Origin: Streptomyces sp. R21 | GTDB lineage: Bacteria; Actinomycetota; Actinomycetes; Streptomycetales; Streptomycetaceae | Assembly: GCF_041051975.1 (NCBI RefSeq) | Contig: NZ_CP163435.1 | Coordinates: 8,396,001 to 8,460,000, forward strand | Direction of reading: 5' to 3' | DNA: 64,000 bases | In this document: piece after piece, positions 34,335 to 44,069 of the stretch | Layout: each line of letters opens with the position of its first letter | Position numbering within the stretch: the stretch's first letter is position 1 | Translations under genes and position numbers: made by a program | Notes under the pieces: model-generated | The model's database searches: none | Seen by the model: only the letters and a program-made list of their open reading frames with translations | What the model was told of the DNA's origin: nothing

Positions 34335-35539
34335 GGACCGTCACCGTCATCGGAGCCTCCCTCTCCGGGCTGTACGCGGCCCGCGAACTGCGGGCCCAGG
34401 GCTTCGACGGACGCCTGGTGATCGTCGGCGACGAAACCCATCGCCCCTACGACCGCCCGCCCCTGTCCAAGGACTTCCTCACCGGCAAGGCCGACGAGGA
34501 ACACCTCGCTCTCACCGACGCCGACGAGAGCGCGGAACTCGACGCCGAGTGGCTCCTCGGCGTACGCGCCCGGGGACTCGACGCCCGCGGCCGCACCGTC
34601 CTCCTCGACGACGGCCGCACCGTCTCCACCGACGGCGTGGTCATCGCCACCGGCGCCTCGGCCCGCCGCCTCCCCGGCGACGACCTCGCCGGGGTGCACA
34701 CCCTGCGCACCCTCGACGACGCCCGCGCCCTGCGCGAGGAACTCACCCGAGGCGCGCGCCGCGTCGTCGTCATCGGCGGCGGCTTCATCGGCGCCGAGAC
34801 AGCGTCCTCCTGCGCCGCCCTCGGCCACCGGGTCACCGTCGTCGAGGCCGCTCCGCTGCCGCTCGTGCCCCAACTCGGCGCCGACATGGCCGCCGTGTGC
34901 GCCGCGCTGCACCGGCGCGGCGGCACCGACCTCGTCACCGGAACCGGCGTCGCCGGGCTGCGGGGGAGAGAGACCGCCGGCTCCGACGGCCGCCGCACCG
35001 TGACCGGCGTGGAGCTGGCCGACGGCCGGACACTGCCCGCCGACATCGTGATCGTCGGCATCGGCGCCATGCCCAACACCGGCTGGCTCGCCGGCTCGAC
35101 CCTCGCCCTGCACGACGGCGTGCTGTGCGACGACGGCTGCGTGACCGGACTGCCGCAGGTGGTCGCCGTGGGCGATGTCGCCCGCGTCTCCGGCTCCCGC
35201 GCCGAGCACTGGACCTCCGCGACCGAGCAGCCCCGCGTCGCCGTACGCAACCTGCTCGCCGGGCGAACCGTCGAGACCGTGCGGTCGACGCCCTACTTCT
35301 GGTCCGACCAGTACGGTGCGCGCATCCAGTTCGCGGGGCGACGGCACGACACCGACACCGTCCGCATCGCCGAGGGCACGCTTCTGGACGGTGCGCCCGC
35401 CGAGGGCGGCTTCCTCGCCCTGTACGAGCGCGAAGGCCGTACGACGGCCGTACTCTCCATCGACCGCCCGCGCCCCTTCATGCGGGCACGACGCGAACTG
35501 GCCCGCAGCGCGGGCCCGGTGGAACCGGCGGCGCTGTGA
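34331..35539 (+). CDS. FAD-dependent ferredoxin reductase
   Basis: 402 residues. Two dinucleotide-binding motifs, VTVIGASLSGLYAARELRAQG (FAD) and VVVIGGGFIGAETASSCAALG (NADH), plus PYDRPPLSKDFLTGK and ATGASARRLPG mark it as a reductase of the rubredoxin/putidaredoxin-reductase type. C-terminal VVAVGDVARV contacts FAD. Its likely job is to take electrons from NAD(P)H to the Rieske ferredoxin and on to the GbcA-like oxygenase. It ends before a convergent gene, with a hairpin between. Confidence 0.9.
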   Translation: MRTVTVIGASLSGLYAARELRAQGFDGRLVIVGDETHRPYDRPPLSKDFLTGKADEEHLALTDADESAELDAEWLLGVRARGLDARGRTVLLDDGRTVSTDGVVIATGASARRLPGDDLAGVHTLRTLDDARALREELTRGARRVVVIGGGFIGAETASSCAALGHRVTVVEAAPLPLVPQLGADMAAVCAALHRRGGTDLVTGTGVAGLRGRETAGSDGRRTVTGVELADGRTLPADIVIVGIGAMPNTGWLAGSTLALHDGVLCDDGCVTGLPQVVAVGDVARVSGSRAEHWTSATEQPRVAVRNLLAGRTVETVRSTPYFWSDQYGARIQFAGRRHDTDTVRIAEGTLLDGAPAEGGFLALYEREGRTTAVLSIDRPRPFMRARRELARSAGPVEPAAL

Positions 35540-35551
35540 CGGCCTGAGCTT

Positions 35552-35589
35552 CGGGTGGGTGTGCCGATGCCTGCGGGCATACCCACCCG
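35552..35589. terminator. Bidirectional terminator between convergent genes
   Basis: CGGGTGGGTGTGCC (35552-35565) pairs with GGCATACCCACCCG (35576-35589): 14 base pairs including one G-T/G-U pair and a 10-base loop. It lies between the ferredoxin reductase and the leftward membrane protein. Confidence 0.75.
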
Positions 35590-35621
35590 CGGCCCGACGG
35601 ACGCGCCCGCTCGGACGCCTC

Positions 35622-36212
35622 CTAGGAGTGCGACAGCTGCCCGGCCCCGCCCCTGCGCCGTATTCGTGCCTGCGCCCGCGTGGCCGTGCGGGCCTGCCGC
35701 CGGGCCTTGCGCCGCTCGCGTCGCAGGGTCCGCGCGGTGCTGCTCGGCGCCGACACCACACCGTTCCGCTGGTTCCAGACCTGTCGTGTCACCCAGACGT
35801 CGAGTGCGCCCCAGGTGGCCACGACCGTGCTTGCCACGCTGCTCAGCACCATCGGGAAGGCCAGCCAGGATCCCGCCAGCGTGCACAGGAACGCCACCAT
35901 CGCCTGCATCAGCGTCACGGCGATGAGCAGCACCGCCCGCACGGCCGCCGTACGCACCGGATCGGGCAGTCGCCTCCTTCGTGCGGGTTCCTCGATCCAC
36001 AACGGCCGGTAGTACGCCTGCTCTTGGTACTCCTCCGTCGCGGCGGTCCGCTCGTCCGCCCGGCCGCGCTCACGCGTCGACGCCGACTGCACGTCCGCCT
36101 CGTCACGCCCGCTCACCGGAATGTCGCGATCCGTTGCCTGAGTGGCCCGCTGCGCCGCCGCGGGCGCCACGACGCCGATCCCGGGCGCCCCGCTCCGCTC
36201 TGCCGTGCCCAT
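35622..36212 (-). CDS. Small multi-span membrane protein of unknown function
   Basis: 196 residues, ATG at MGTAERSGAP with a GGGGAG ten bases upstream. The first ~80 residues are hydrophilic and charged (QSASTRERGRADERTAATEEY), then two or three hydrophobic helices (about 92-145: AVLLIAVTLMQAMVAFLCTLAGSWLAFPMVLSSVASTVVATWGAL), then a strongly basic tail ending RRRGGAGQLSHS. No known domain recognised. It is divergent to the conservon and may or may not be linked to it. Confidence 0.7.
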   Translation of the reverse strand: MGTAERSGAPGIGVVAPAAAQRATQATDRDIPVSGRDEADVQSASTRERGRADERTAATEEYQEQAYYRPLWIEEPARRRRLPDPVRTAAVRAVLLIAVTLMQAMVAFLCTLAGSWLAFPMVLSSVASTVVATWGALDVWVTRQVWNQRNGVVSAPSSTARTLRRERRKARRQARTATRAQARIRRRGGAGQLSHS

Positions 36213-36633
36213 CAACTCGTCACTCCCCACCGCCCAGCAGACGCCTTGCACCGGTGTCACGCGACACCGCTCCCCATTGGCTGCCCGGCTTGCGCTGTTT
36301 TACGCCGCCTGGACGCGGCATGCGGCGCCTGTGGCCGATTCCGCCCCCAATTCCCTTACAGAAAGACGAACGGCGTGGCCCGAAGATTCCCACCGAACGA
36401 AGAAATCAGGCCAACTGACCATGTTCGCCACCGGACACGATCCGGGCCCAAGTGCCGCACAGGGGGCGGCAATCTCCCCCAATGAACGGACAACTCCCCA
36501 TGTCTCGTTCCCTGGACACCCGGCGTGCGTCCGGACAGGCCTTCGAGTTACCTGTGTGTCGGTAGTAGGCTCACGCCGTTTGTTGACGCACATGTGTACC
36601 CCCGGGCCGGAGGGGGTCGAGCTGGGGGAGGCC
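36213..36633. other. 421-base divergent region upstream of the conservon
   Basis: No convincing gene. It has a 7-base inverted repeat CGGTGTC (36252-36258) / GACACCG (36263-36269) with a 4-base loop. TAGGCT (36566-36571) could be a -10 box and TTGACG (36583-36588) a -35 box, but neither has a clear partner. The cvnA frame is open upstream through here, with in-frame ATGs at 36421 and 36592, so the true start could be earlier than annotated. Confidence 0.35.
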
Positions 36634-39540
36634 ATGCGCTTTCGCGGGAAGTCCATCCGCCGGAAGATCGTGGCGCTGCTCCTCGTGCCGCTGGTGTCCC
36701 TGACCGCGATCTGGGGTTTCGCCACGATCCTCACCGGGCGTGAGGCAAGTCAGCTGTTCAACGTGTCGAACGTGGTGGAGAAGGTCGGCTACCCGACCGA
36801 GGACGCCGTGCGTGTCCTGCAGACCGAACGCCGCCAGACCCTGGTCTACCTCGCCGACCCCCGGGCCTCGGACGCTCTCGCGGCCCTCAAGCGCAGCCGG
36901 GCCGCCACCGACAAGGCCGTCGCCAAGGTGCGCCGCAACGCCCGGAACGAGGACGTACGCGACGACATGGGTTCGGGCACCTCGGAGCGCCTCGCCTCCA
37001 TCCTCGACGCCCTCGAGGGGATCACGTCGCTGCGCCGCAGCGTCGAGGACGGCACCGTCGACCGGTCCCAGGCCCTCGGCCTCTACAACCGCCTCATCGA
37101 CCCCTGCTACGTCCTGATGGCCAACCTCCATGTGCTCGACAACGTGGAGATGGACAACCAGGGCCGCGCGCTCGTCAACGTCGCCCGCGCCCGCGAACTG
37201 CTCTCCCGCGAGGACGCCCTCCTCGGCTCCGCACTCGTCGCCGGACACCTCACCCGCGAAGAGATCCGCGACGTCTCCGACCTCGTCGCCCAGCGCACCC
37301 TGCTGTACGACATCAGCCTGCCGCTGCTGCCCTCCTCGGAGCGCGAACGCTACGAGCGCTACTGGAAGAACGCCGACACGGCGCCCCTGCGCGTCGCCGA
37401 GCAGGCCATCGCCATGTCCCCGGCCGGCTCGCCCAGCGGCGTCACCGCCAAAAGCTGGGACGGCGCCGCCGGACACGTGCTGGGCCAGCTCAGCAAGCTC
37501 AACGACAAGGCGGGCGACCGCTACCAGGACCGCGTCCGGCCGGTGGCCATGGGCGTCATCGCCAAGGCGGCCGTCGCAGGAGTCCTCGGGCTCATCGCCC
37601 TGCTGGTCTCGCTCTTCATGTCGGTACGCATCGGCCGGGGCCTCATCCGCGACCTGCGCCGACTGCGCCTGGAGGCCCACGAGGCGTCCGGCGTCCGGCT
37701 GCCCAGCGTCATGCGCCGCCTCTCCGCCGGCGAACAGGTCGACATCGAGACCGAAGTGCCGCGCCTGGAGTACGACAAGAACGAGATCGGCGACGTCGGC
37801 CAGGCCCTCAACACCCTCCAGCGCGCCGCCGTCGAGGCCGCAGTCAAGCAGTCCGAGCTGCGCGACGGCGTCTCCGAGGTCTTCGTCAACCTCGCCCGCC
37901 GCAGCCAGGTCCTGCTCCACAAGCAGCTCACCCTGCTCGACACCATGGAGCGCAGAACCGAGGACACCGACGAACTCGCCGACCTGTTCCGCCTCGACCA
38001 CCTGACCACGCGCATGCGCCGGCACGCCGAGGGCCTGGTCATCCTCTCCGGCGCGGCCCCGTCCCGGCAGTGGCGCAGGCCCGTCCAGCTCATGGACATC
38101 GTCCGCGCCGCCGTCGCCGAGGTCGAGGACTACGAACGCATCGAGGTACGCCGCCTTCCGCGAGTCGCCGTCACCGGCCCCGCGGTCGCCGACCTCACCC
38201 ACCTGGTGGCCGAACTCCTGGAGAACGCCACGGTGTTCTCGCCGCCGCACACCGCCGTGCAGGTCCTCGGCGAGCGCGTCGCCAACGGCTTCACCCTGGA
38301 GATCCACGACCGTGGCCTGGGCATGGCCGCCGAAGCGCTCCTCGACGCCAACCTGCGACTCGCCGAGACCCCCGAGTTCGAACTGTCCGACACCGACCGC
38401 CTCGGTCTCTTCGTGGTCAGCCGGCTCGCCCAGCGACAGAACGTCCGCGTCTCCCTCCAGCCCTCTCCGTACGGCGGCACCACCGCGGTCGTCTTCATCC
38501 CGGACGCGCTCCTCACCGACGACGTCCCGGACACCAACGGCATCGGCTTCCGCCTGGACCGCGCGCTCCCCTCGAAGGAGGGCGGCAGCGAGGACGACCG
38601 CACGGCGGCGCTCTCCCAGGTGCCCGTGCAACTCCCCGGCCTGCCCCCCTCGATCCTGGACGGGCCGGTCGAGCTGGAGGCGCCGGTCGACCTGGACGCC
38701 CTCACCGACTTCCCCGGGGCGCTCGGCGACGACGACAGCGAACGCGGCGGTCTGTTCCGGCCACGCCACTCTCTCGCCGGCGTCGCGGGCGAGCAGCACC
38801 AGCAGGCCCGCGACAATCGCGGCGAGCCCGCGCGCCCCGGCGACGACGACCACCCCGGCGGTCCCGTCCCGCTGCCACGGCGCCGGACCCCCAAACTCGT
38901 CAGCTCGCACGGACGTCCCGTGACCGAGTCGAGGACCCGGCGCGGTGCGCCGGACGCGGAGCCCGCGCAGAACCGGGAGCCGATCGGTGGCCTGGAGCCG
39001 GTGGACCGCGGCATGGCCGACCGGAGCATCGCGGAACTCGACGCGGCCAAGTCACCGGCCCCCCGTCGTGCCACCGGCGCCGAGCTGCCCGCACGGCGCA
39101 GGGGCGATCGCCCCGAAAGCTCGGCGCGCTCGGGCGGCGGGAGCGCCGAGGCCCCCGGCCTTCGCCAGCCGCCCGCCCTGCCCCAACGCACCCGCCGCCC
39201 CGCTTCGGGGCCCGCCGCCGAAGGCCCCGTCTCGCGCGCGGGTGGCGACACCCCGCGCTCCGACGCCGCGACGGACACGGCAGAATCGGCCACGGGCGCG
39301 CTGCCCCGCCGTGTCCGACAGGCCAATCTGGCCCCGCAGTTGAAGGAAGGGCCCGCGCGACAGACCGAGCGCGGCAAGGGCCAGGGCGGGGCCGACCCCG
39401 GCGACCGCGACGCCGACGAGGTGCGCAGCCGGATGGCCTCGCTCCAGCGGGGCTGGCAGCGCGGCCGCGACGAGAACGCCGCGGGTGACCAGGCCCAGGA
39501 CGGCACAGCACCACGAACCACAGAGGGGGACGCTCCATGA
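36634..39540 (+). CDS. cvnA: CvnA-type sensor histidine kinase with NIT-like sensor domain
   Basis: 968 residues. TM1 at about 10-32, an extracellular helical sensor of the NIT type (about 40-300, with RRQTLVYLADPRAS and ARARELLSREDALLG), TM2 at about 306-330, then a HAMP-like linker (EVPRLEYDKNEIGDVGQALNTLQRAA). The kinase core has a histidine helix region LADLFRLDHLTTRMRRHAEGL and ATP-binding N- and G-boxes (ELLENATVFSPPH ~526, GLGM ~561). Residues ~640-968 are Pro/Arg/Gly-rich and disordered. Conservon kinases of this form work with CvnB, C and D. ATG 36634 chosen; an upstream start is possible. Confidence 0.88.
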   Translation: MRFRGKSIRRKIVALLLVPLVSLTAIWGFATILTGREASQLFNVSNVVEKVGYPTEDAVRVLQTERRQTLVYLADPRASDALAALKRSRAATDKAVAKVRRNARNEDVRDDMGSGTSERLASILDALEGITSLRRSVEDGTVDRSQALGLYNRLIDPCYVLMANLHVLDNVEMDNQGRALVNVARARELLSREDALLGSALVAGHLTREEIRDVSDLVAQRTLLYDISLPLLPSSERERYERYWKNADTAPLRVAEQAIAMSPAGSPSGVTAKSWDGAAGHVLGQLSKLNDKAGDRYQDRVRPVAMGVIAKAAVAGVLGLIALLVSLFMSVRIGRGLIRDLRRLRLEAHEASGVRLPSVMRRLSAGEQVDIETEVPRLEYDKNEIGDVGQALNTLQRAAVEAAVKQSELRDGVSEVFVNLARRSQVLLHKQLTLLDTMERRTEDTDELADLFRLDHLTTRMRRHAEGLVILSGAAPSRQWRRPVQLMDIVRAAVAEVEDYERIEVRRLPRVAVTGPAVADLTHLVAELLENATVFSPPHTAVQVLGERVANGFTLEIHDRGLGMAAEALLDANLRLAETPEFELSDTDRLGLFVVSRLAQRQNVRVSLQPSPYGGTTAVVFIPDALLTDDVPDTNGIGFRLDRALPSKEGGSEDDRTAALSQVPVQLPGLPPSILDGPVELEAPVDLDALTDFPGALGDDDSERGGLFRPRHSLAGVAGEQHQQARDNRGEPARPGDDDHPGGPVPLPRRRTPKLVSSHGRPVTESRTRRGAPDAEPAQNREPIGGLEPVDRGMADRSIAELDAAKSPAPRRATGAELPARRRGDRPESSARSGGGSAEAPGLRQPPALPQRTRRPASGPAAEGPVSRAGGDTPRSDAATDTAESATGALPRRVRQANLAPQLKEGPARQTERGKGQGGADPGDRDADEVRSRMASLQRGWQRGRDENAAGDQAQDGTAPRTTEGDAP

Positions 39541-39977
39541 CCGCACCGAAGGCTGCAGGGCCTACCACGACCAGCACGGCGACCGGGGAGCTCAACTGGC
39601 TCCTGGACGACCTGGTGGACCGCGTCGCCAGCATCCGCAAGGCGATCGTGCTCTCCGGCGACGGCCTTCCCACCGGGGTGTCCAAGGACCTGACGCGGGA
39701 GGACAGCGAGCACCTGGCCGCCGTCGCCTCCGGATTCCACAGTCTCGCCAAGGGCGTCGGCCGCCACTTCGAGGCGGGCAGCGTCCGGCAGACCGTCGTC
39801 GAGCTGGACGACGCCTTCCTGTTCGTGACCGCCGCCGGTGACGGCAGCTGCCTCGCCGTGCTGTCGGACGCCGACTCGGACGTCGGGCAGGTCGCTTACG
39901 AAATGACGCTCCTGGTCAAGCGAGTAGGCGTACATCTGGCCGCCGCTCCGCGCACCGATCTGCCCTCGGGCGGGTAG
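39537..39977 (+). CDS. cvnB: CvnB, roadblock/LC7-domain protein
   Basis: 146 residues. Roadblock/LC7 fold spanning most of the chain: LNWLLDDLVDRVASIRKAIVLSGDGLPTG, then LAAVASGFHSLAKGVGRHF and LLVKRVGVHL. Such proteins form dimers that regulate small GTPases such as CvnD. ATG overlaps the stop of cvnA by 4 bases and cvnC follows 9 bases later, in standard conservon order. Confidence 0.92.
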   Translation: MTAPKAAGPTTTSTATGELNWLLDDLVDRVASIRKAIVLSGDGLPTGVSKDLTREDSEHLAAVASGFHSLAKGVGRHFEAGSVRQTVVELDDAFLFVTAAGDGSCLAVLSDADSDVGQVAYEMTLLVKRVGVHLAAAPRTDLPSGG

Positions 39978-39986
39978 TGGGATGAC

Positions 39987-40382
39987 ATGAGCGGAGACGG
40001 TCAGGGAAAACGCCACTGGTTCGACGACGAGGCCGGACCGGTGGTCCGTCCGTATGCCATGACGCGCGGCCGCACCACGAGTGCGGCACAGCACCGCCTC
40101 GACCTGATCGCGGTGGTCGTCGCCCAGACGCACACGGACGACCCCGAAGCGGACCAGACCCTGTCCCCGGAACACGTGGACATCGTCGAACTGTGCCGCG
40201 ACGCTCCCCAGTCGGTCGCCGAGCTCGCCGCCGAACTCGACCTCCCCATCGGAGTGGTACGCGTCCTCATCGGGGACCTGGTGGACGAGGAAATGGTCCA
40301 TGTGACACGGCCGGTACCCCCGGCCGAGCTGCCGGACGAGAGTATTCTGCGCGACGTGATCAGCGGCCTCCGGGCGCTCTGA
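39987..40382 (+). CDS. cvnC: CvnC, DUF742 protein
   Basis: 131 residues. The DUF742 signature is visible: VVRPYAMTRGRT near the N-terminus, then IVELCRDAPQSVAELAAELDLPIGVVRVLIGDLVDEEMVHV, a winged-helix-like region. In conservons DUF742 proteins interact with the GTPase and kinase. 24 bases upstream of the hydantoinase gene instead of the usual CvnD, which here comes later. Confidence 0.92.
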   Translation: MSGDGQGKRHWFDDEAGPVVRPYAMTRGRTTSAAQHRLDLIAVVVAQTHTDDPEADQTLSPEHVDIVELCRDAPQSVAELAAELDLPIGVVRVLIGDLVDEEMVHVTRPVPPAELPDESILRDVISGLRAL

Positions 40383-40406
40383 GCAGCGCGGAAGCGGGGA
40401 ACAGAC

Positions 40407-43400
40407 GTGACAGGCTGGCAGTTCTGGGTCGACCGAGGCGGCACCTTCACCGACATCGTCGCGCGCCGCCCGGACGGCCGCCTGCTCACGCACAAGCTGC
40501 TCTCCGACAATCCGGCCAGGTACGCCGACGCGGCGGTCGCGGGCGTACGCGAACTCCTCGGCGAGGGCGGCGAGATCGAGGCCGTCCGCATGGGCACCAC
40601 CGTCGCCACCAACGCCCTGCTGGAGCGCACGGGCGAACGCACCCTCCTCGTCGTCACCCGCGGATTCCGCGACGCGCTGCGCATCGCCTACCAGAACCGC
40701 CCTCGGATCTTCGCCCGCCGGATCGAACTGCCCGAGCTGCTGTACGAGCGCGTCATCGAGGTCGACGAGCGGATCACCGCCGACGGCACCGTCCTGCGCG
40801 CCCCCGACCTGGATGCTCTCGCCGGTCCCCTCCAGGAGGCCTACGACGCCGGGATCCGCGCCGTGGCCGTCGTCTGCATGCACAGCCATCTCCATCCCGC
40901 CCACGAGGAGGCCATCGGCGAGCTGGCCGCCCGCACCGGCTTCCCGCAGATCTCGCTCTCCAGCGAGGTCAGCCCACTGATGAAGCTCGTCCCGCGCGGC
41001 GACACCGCCGTCGTCGACGCCTACCTGTCGCCCGTGCTGCGTCGTTACGTCCAGCACGTCGCCGACGAGCTCGAGGGCGTGCGGCTGATGTTCATGCAGT
41101 CCAACGGCGGGCTCACCGAGGCCGGCCAGTTCCGCGGCAAGGACGCCATCCTCTCCGGGCCCGCGGGCGGCATCGTCGGCATGGCCCGCATGTCGCAACT
41201 GGCGGGCTTCGACCGTGTCATCGGTTTCGACATGGGCGGTACGTCGACGGACGTCTCGCACTTCGCGGGCGAGTACGAACGGGTCTTCACCACCCAGATC
41301 GCCGGCGTACGGCTGCGCGCGCCCATGCTGGACATCCACACCGTCGCGGCCGGCGGCGGCTCGGTGCTCCACTTCGACGGCACCCGCTATCGCGTGGGCC
41401 CCGACTCGGCGGGCGCGGACCCCGGCCCCGCCTGCTACCGGGGCGGCGGCCCGCTCACCGTCACCGACGCCAACGTGGCACTGGGCCGTATCCAACCCGC
41501 TCACTTCCCCAAGGTGTTCGGCCCCGACGGGGATCGGCCGCTGGACGAGACCCTGGTCCGCGACCGCTTCGCCGACCTCGCCCGCGAGATCGGCGAGAGG
41601 ACCGGCGACAACCGGACGCCCGAGCAGGTCGCCGAGGGCTATCTGCAGATCGCCGTGGCCAACATCGCCAACGCCGTGAAGCGGATCTCCGTCCAGAAGG
41701 GCCACGACGTCACCCGGTACGTGCTGACGACCTTCGGCGGCGCGGGCGGCCAGCACGCGTGCATGGTCGCCGACTCGCTCGGCATCCGCACCGTCCTCGT
41801 ACCACCCATGGCCGGTGTGCTGTCCGCCCTCGGCATCGGTCTCGCCGACACCACGGCCATGCGCGAGCAGTCCGTCGAGGCGCCGCTGGAGGCGTCCTCG
41901 ATGCCCGGTGTCCTGAAGACCGCCGATGACCTGGAGAGCGCCGCCCGCGCCGAACTCCTCGCCGAGGACGTGCCCGAGGACCGCATCCGGGTGACCCGCC
42001 GCGCCCAGCTCCGCTATGACGGCACGGACACGGCACTCATCGTCGAGCTCACCGAGCCCGACGCCATGACCCACGCCTTCGAAGAACGCCACCGCGCCAC
42101 CTACTCCTTCACCCTCGACCGCCCGATCGTCGTCGAAGCCCTCTCCGTGGAAGCCACCGGTCTTTCCGAACCCCCCGATCTCTCCACGCTCACCGCCGTC
42201 GACGGAGCCTCCGCCGCCCCCTCGGACCGTTCCGCCGCGCCGACGGTCAGCCTCCACACGGGCGGTGCCTGGCGGGACGTACCCCTGCACCGCCGCGAGG
42301 AACTGCCCCCCGGCGAAACCGTCGTCGGCCCCGCGATCATCACCGAGGCGGGTGCGACGACCGTCGTCGACGACGGGTGGCAGGCTGCCACCACCGACGA
42401 CGGGCATCTGGTCATGGAACGCGTCGCGGTCACGGAGAGTTCCGAACTCGGCACGGAAGCGGACCCGGTTCTCCTGGAGGTCTTCAACAACCTCTTCATG
42501 TCGATCGCCGAACAAATGGGCGCCCGCCTGGAGTCCACCGCCCAGTCCGTCAACATCAAGGAGCGCCTCGACTTCTCCTGCGCGCTCTTCGACCCGGACG
42601 GAAACCTGGTGGCCAACGCGCCGCACATCCCCGTCCACCTGGGCTCCATGGGCACCAGCGTCAAGGAGGTCATCCGGCGACGCGGCGACGCCATGCGGCC
42701 CGGAGACACGTACGCGGTCAACGATCCGTACCACGGCGGCACCCACCTCCCCGACGTCACGGTCATCACCCCCGTCTTCGACACGGCGAGCGCGACAAGC
42801 GCGACGAGCACGGAGGGTGACCGAAACCTCCTCTTCTACGTCGCCTCCCGCGGCCACCACGCAGAGATCGGCGGCATCGCGCCCGGCTCCATGCCCGCGA
42901 ACAGCCGCACGATCGAGGAAGAAGGCATCCTCTTCGACAACTGGCTGCTCGCCGAGGACGGCCGGTTCCGCGAGGCGGAGACCCTGCGCCTGCTCACCGA
43001 GGCGCCCTATCCCTCCCGCAACCCGAGGACCAACCTCGCCGACCTGCGCGCCCAGATCGCCGCCAACCAGAAGGGCGTCGACGAGGTCGCCCGCATGATC
43101 GACAACTTCGGACTCGACGTCGTCCAGGCGTACATGAAGCACGTCCAGGACAACGCCGAGGAAGCCGTCCGCCGCGTCATCGACGCCCTTGAAGACGGCG
43201 AGTTCGCCTACGAGACCGACTCCGGGGCCGTCATCCGGGTCCGCGTCCGAGTAGACCGCGAAAACCGCTCCGCGACGGTCGACTTCACGGGCACGTCCCC
43301 ACAGCTCGCCACCAACTTCAACGCCCCCTTCGCCGTGGTCAACGCCGCCGTCCTGTACGTCTTCCGCACCCTGGTCGACGACGACATCCCCCTCAACGAC

Positions 43401-44069
43401 GGCTGCCTGCGCCCCCTGGACATCGTCGTACCGCCCGGTTCCATGCTCGCCCCCGAACCCCCGGCCGCCGTGGTCGCGGGCAACGTCGAGACCTCGCAGG
43501 CGATCACCGGCGCCCTCTACGGGGCCCTGGGCGTGCAGGCCGAAGGCTCCGGCACGATGAACAACGTCACCTTCGGCAACGAGCGGTACCAGTACTACGA
43601 GACGGTGGCCTCCGGTTCCGGCGCGGGCGACGGCTTCCCCGGCGCACCCGTCGTGCAGACCCACATGACCAACTCGCGGCTCACCGACCCCGAGATCCTG
43701 GAGTGGCGGCTGCCGGTTCTGCTCGACGCGTTCGAGGTGCGGCACGGCAGCGGCGGCGCGGGGCGCTGGAGCGGCGGGGACGGGGCCGTGCGCCGCATCC
43801 GGTTCCGTGAACCCATGACCGTCTCCACGCTCTCCCAGCACCGCCGCGTCCCGCCCTACGGCATGGCCGGCGGCGCCCCCGGAGCGCTCGGCGCCAACCG
43901 GGTGGAGCGCGCGGACGGCACGGTCACCGAGCTCGGCGGAAGTGACACGGCGGACGTCGGCCCCGACGACGTACTCGTCATCGAAACCCCTGGCGGCGGA
44001 GGCTACGGCCCACCGTCGCGCGACCCCCATCAAGCAGGAGAAGAGAGCGATGATCTTCGGGCGTACTGA
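40407..44069 (+). CDS. Hydantoinase A/B fusion, ATP-dependent 5-oxoprolinase-like
   Basis: 1220 residues. Residues 1 to ~680 are the HyuA/OPLAH-type ATP-binding half (WVDRGGTFTDIVARRPDGRLL at the N-terminus, GFDMGGTSTDVSHFAGEYE and GPDSAGADPGPACYR in the middle). From ~686 the HyuB half begins (EVFNNLFMSIAEQMGARLESTAQSVNIKERLDFSCALF, then ANAPHIPVHLGSM). The fused arrangement and length resemble eukaryotic 5-oxoprolinase (about 1280). It hydrolyses cyclic imides such as 5-oxoproline or hydantoins with ATP. It lies between cvnC and cvnD, its last 20 bases overlapping the cvnD start. Confidence 0.92.
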   Translation: MTGWQFWVDRGGTFTDIVARRPDGRLLTHKLLSDNPARYADAAVAGVRELLGEGGEIEAVRMGTTVATNALLERTGERTLLVVTRGFRDALRIAYQNRPRIFARRIELPELLYERVIEVDERITADGTVLRAPDLDALAGPLQEAYDAGIRAVAVVCMHSHLHPAHEEAIGELAARTGFPQISLSSEVSPLMKLVPRGDTAVVDAYLSPVLRRYVQHVADELEGVRLMFMQSNGGLTEAGQFRGKDAILSGPAGGIVGMARMSQLAGFDRVIGFDMGGTSTDVSHFAGEYERVFTTQIAGVRLRAPMLDIHTVAAGGGSVLHFDGTRYRVGPDSAGADPGPACYRGGGPLTVTDANVALGRIQPAHFPKVFGPDGDRPLDETLVRDRFADLAREIGERTGDNRTPEQVAEGYLQIAVANIANAVKRISVQKGHDVTRYVLTTFGGAGGQHACMVADSLGIRTVLVPPMAGVLSALGIGLADTTAMREQSVEAPLEASSMPGVLKTADDLESAARAELLAEDVPEDRIRVTRRAQLRYDGTDTALIVELTEPDAMTHAFEERHRATYSFTLDRPIVVEALSVEATGLSEPPDLSTLTAVDGASAAPSDRSAAPTVSLHTGGAWRDVPLHRREELPPGETVVGPAIITEAGATTVVDDGWQAATTDDGHLVMERVAVTESSELGTEADPVLLEVFNNLFMSIAEQMGARLESTAQSVNIKERLDFSCALFDPDGNLVANAPHIPVHLGSMGTSVKEVIRRRGDAMRPGDTYAVNDPYHGGTHLPDVTVITPVFDTASATSATSTEGDRNLLFYVASRGHHAEIGGIAPGSMPANSRTIEEEGILFDNWLLAEDGRFREAETLRLLTEAPYPSRNPRTNLADLRAQIAANQKGVDEVARMIDNFGLDVVQAYMKHVQDNAEEAVRRVIDALEDGEFAYETDSGAVIRVRVRVDRENRSATVDFTGTSPQLATNFNAPFAVVNAAVLYVFRTLVDDDIPLNDGCLRPLDIVVPPGSMLAPEPPAAVVAGNVETSQAITGALYGALGVQAEGSGTMNNVTFGNERYQYYETVASGSGAGDGFPGAPVVQTHMTNSRLTDPEILEWRLPVLLDAFEVRHGSGGAGRWSGGDGAVRRIRFREPMTVSTLSQHRRVPPYGMAGGAPGALGANRVERADGTVTELGGSDTADVGPDDVLVIETPGGGGYGPPSRDPHQAGEESDDLRAY

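Noticed and set aside
36421..36633. Longer N-terminus for CvnA
   Set aside because: The frame is open but the extra residues lack character and would precede the basic start of TM1; left as an alternative only.
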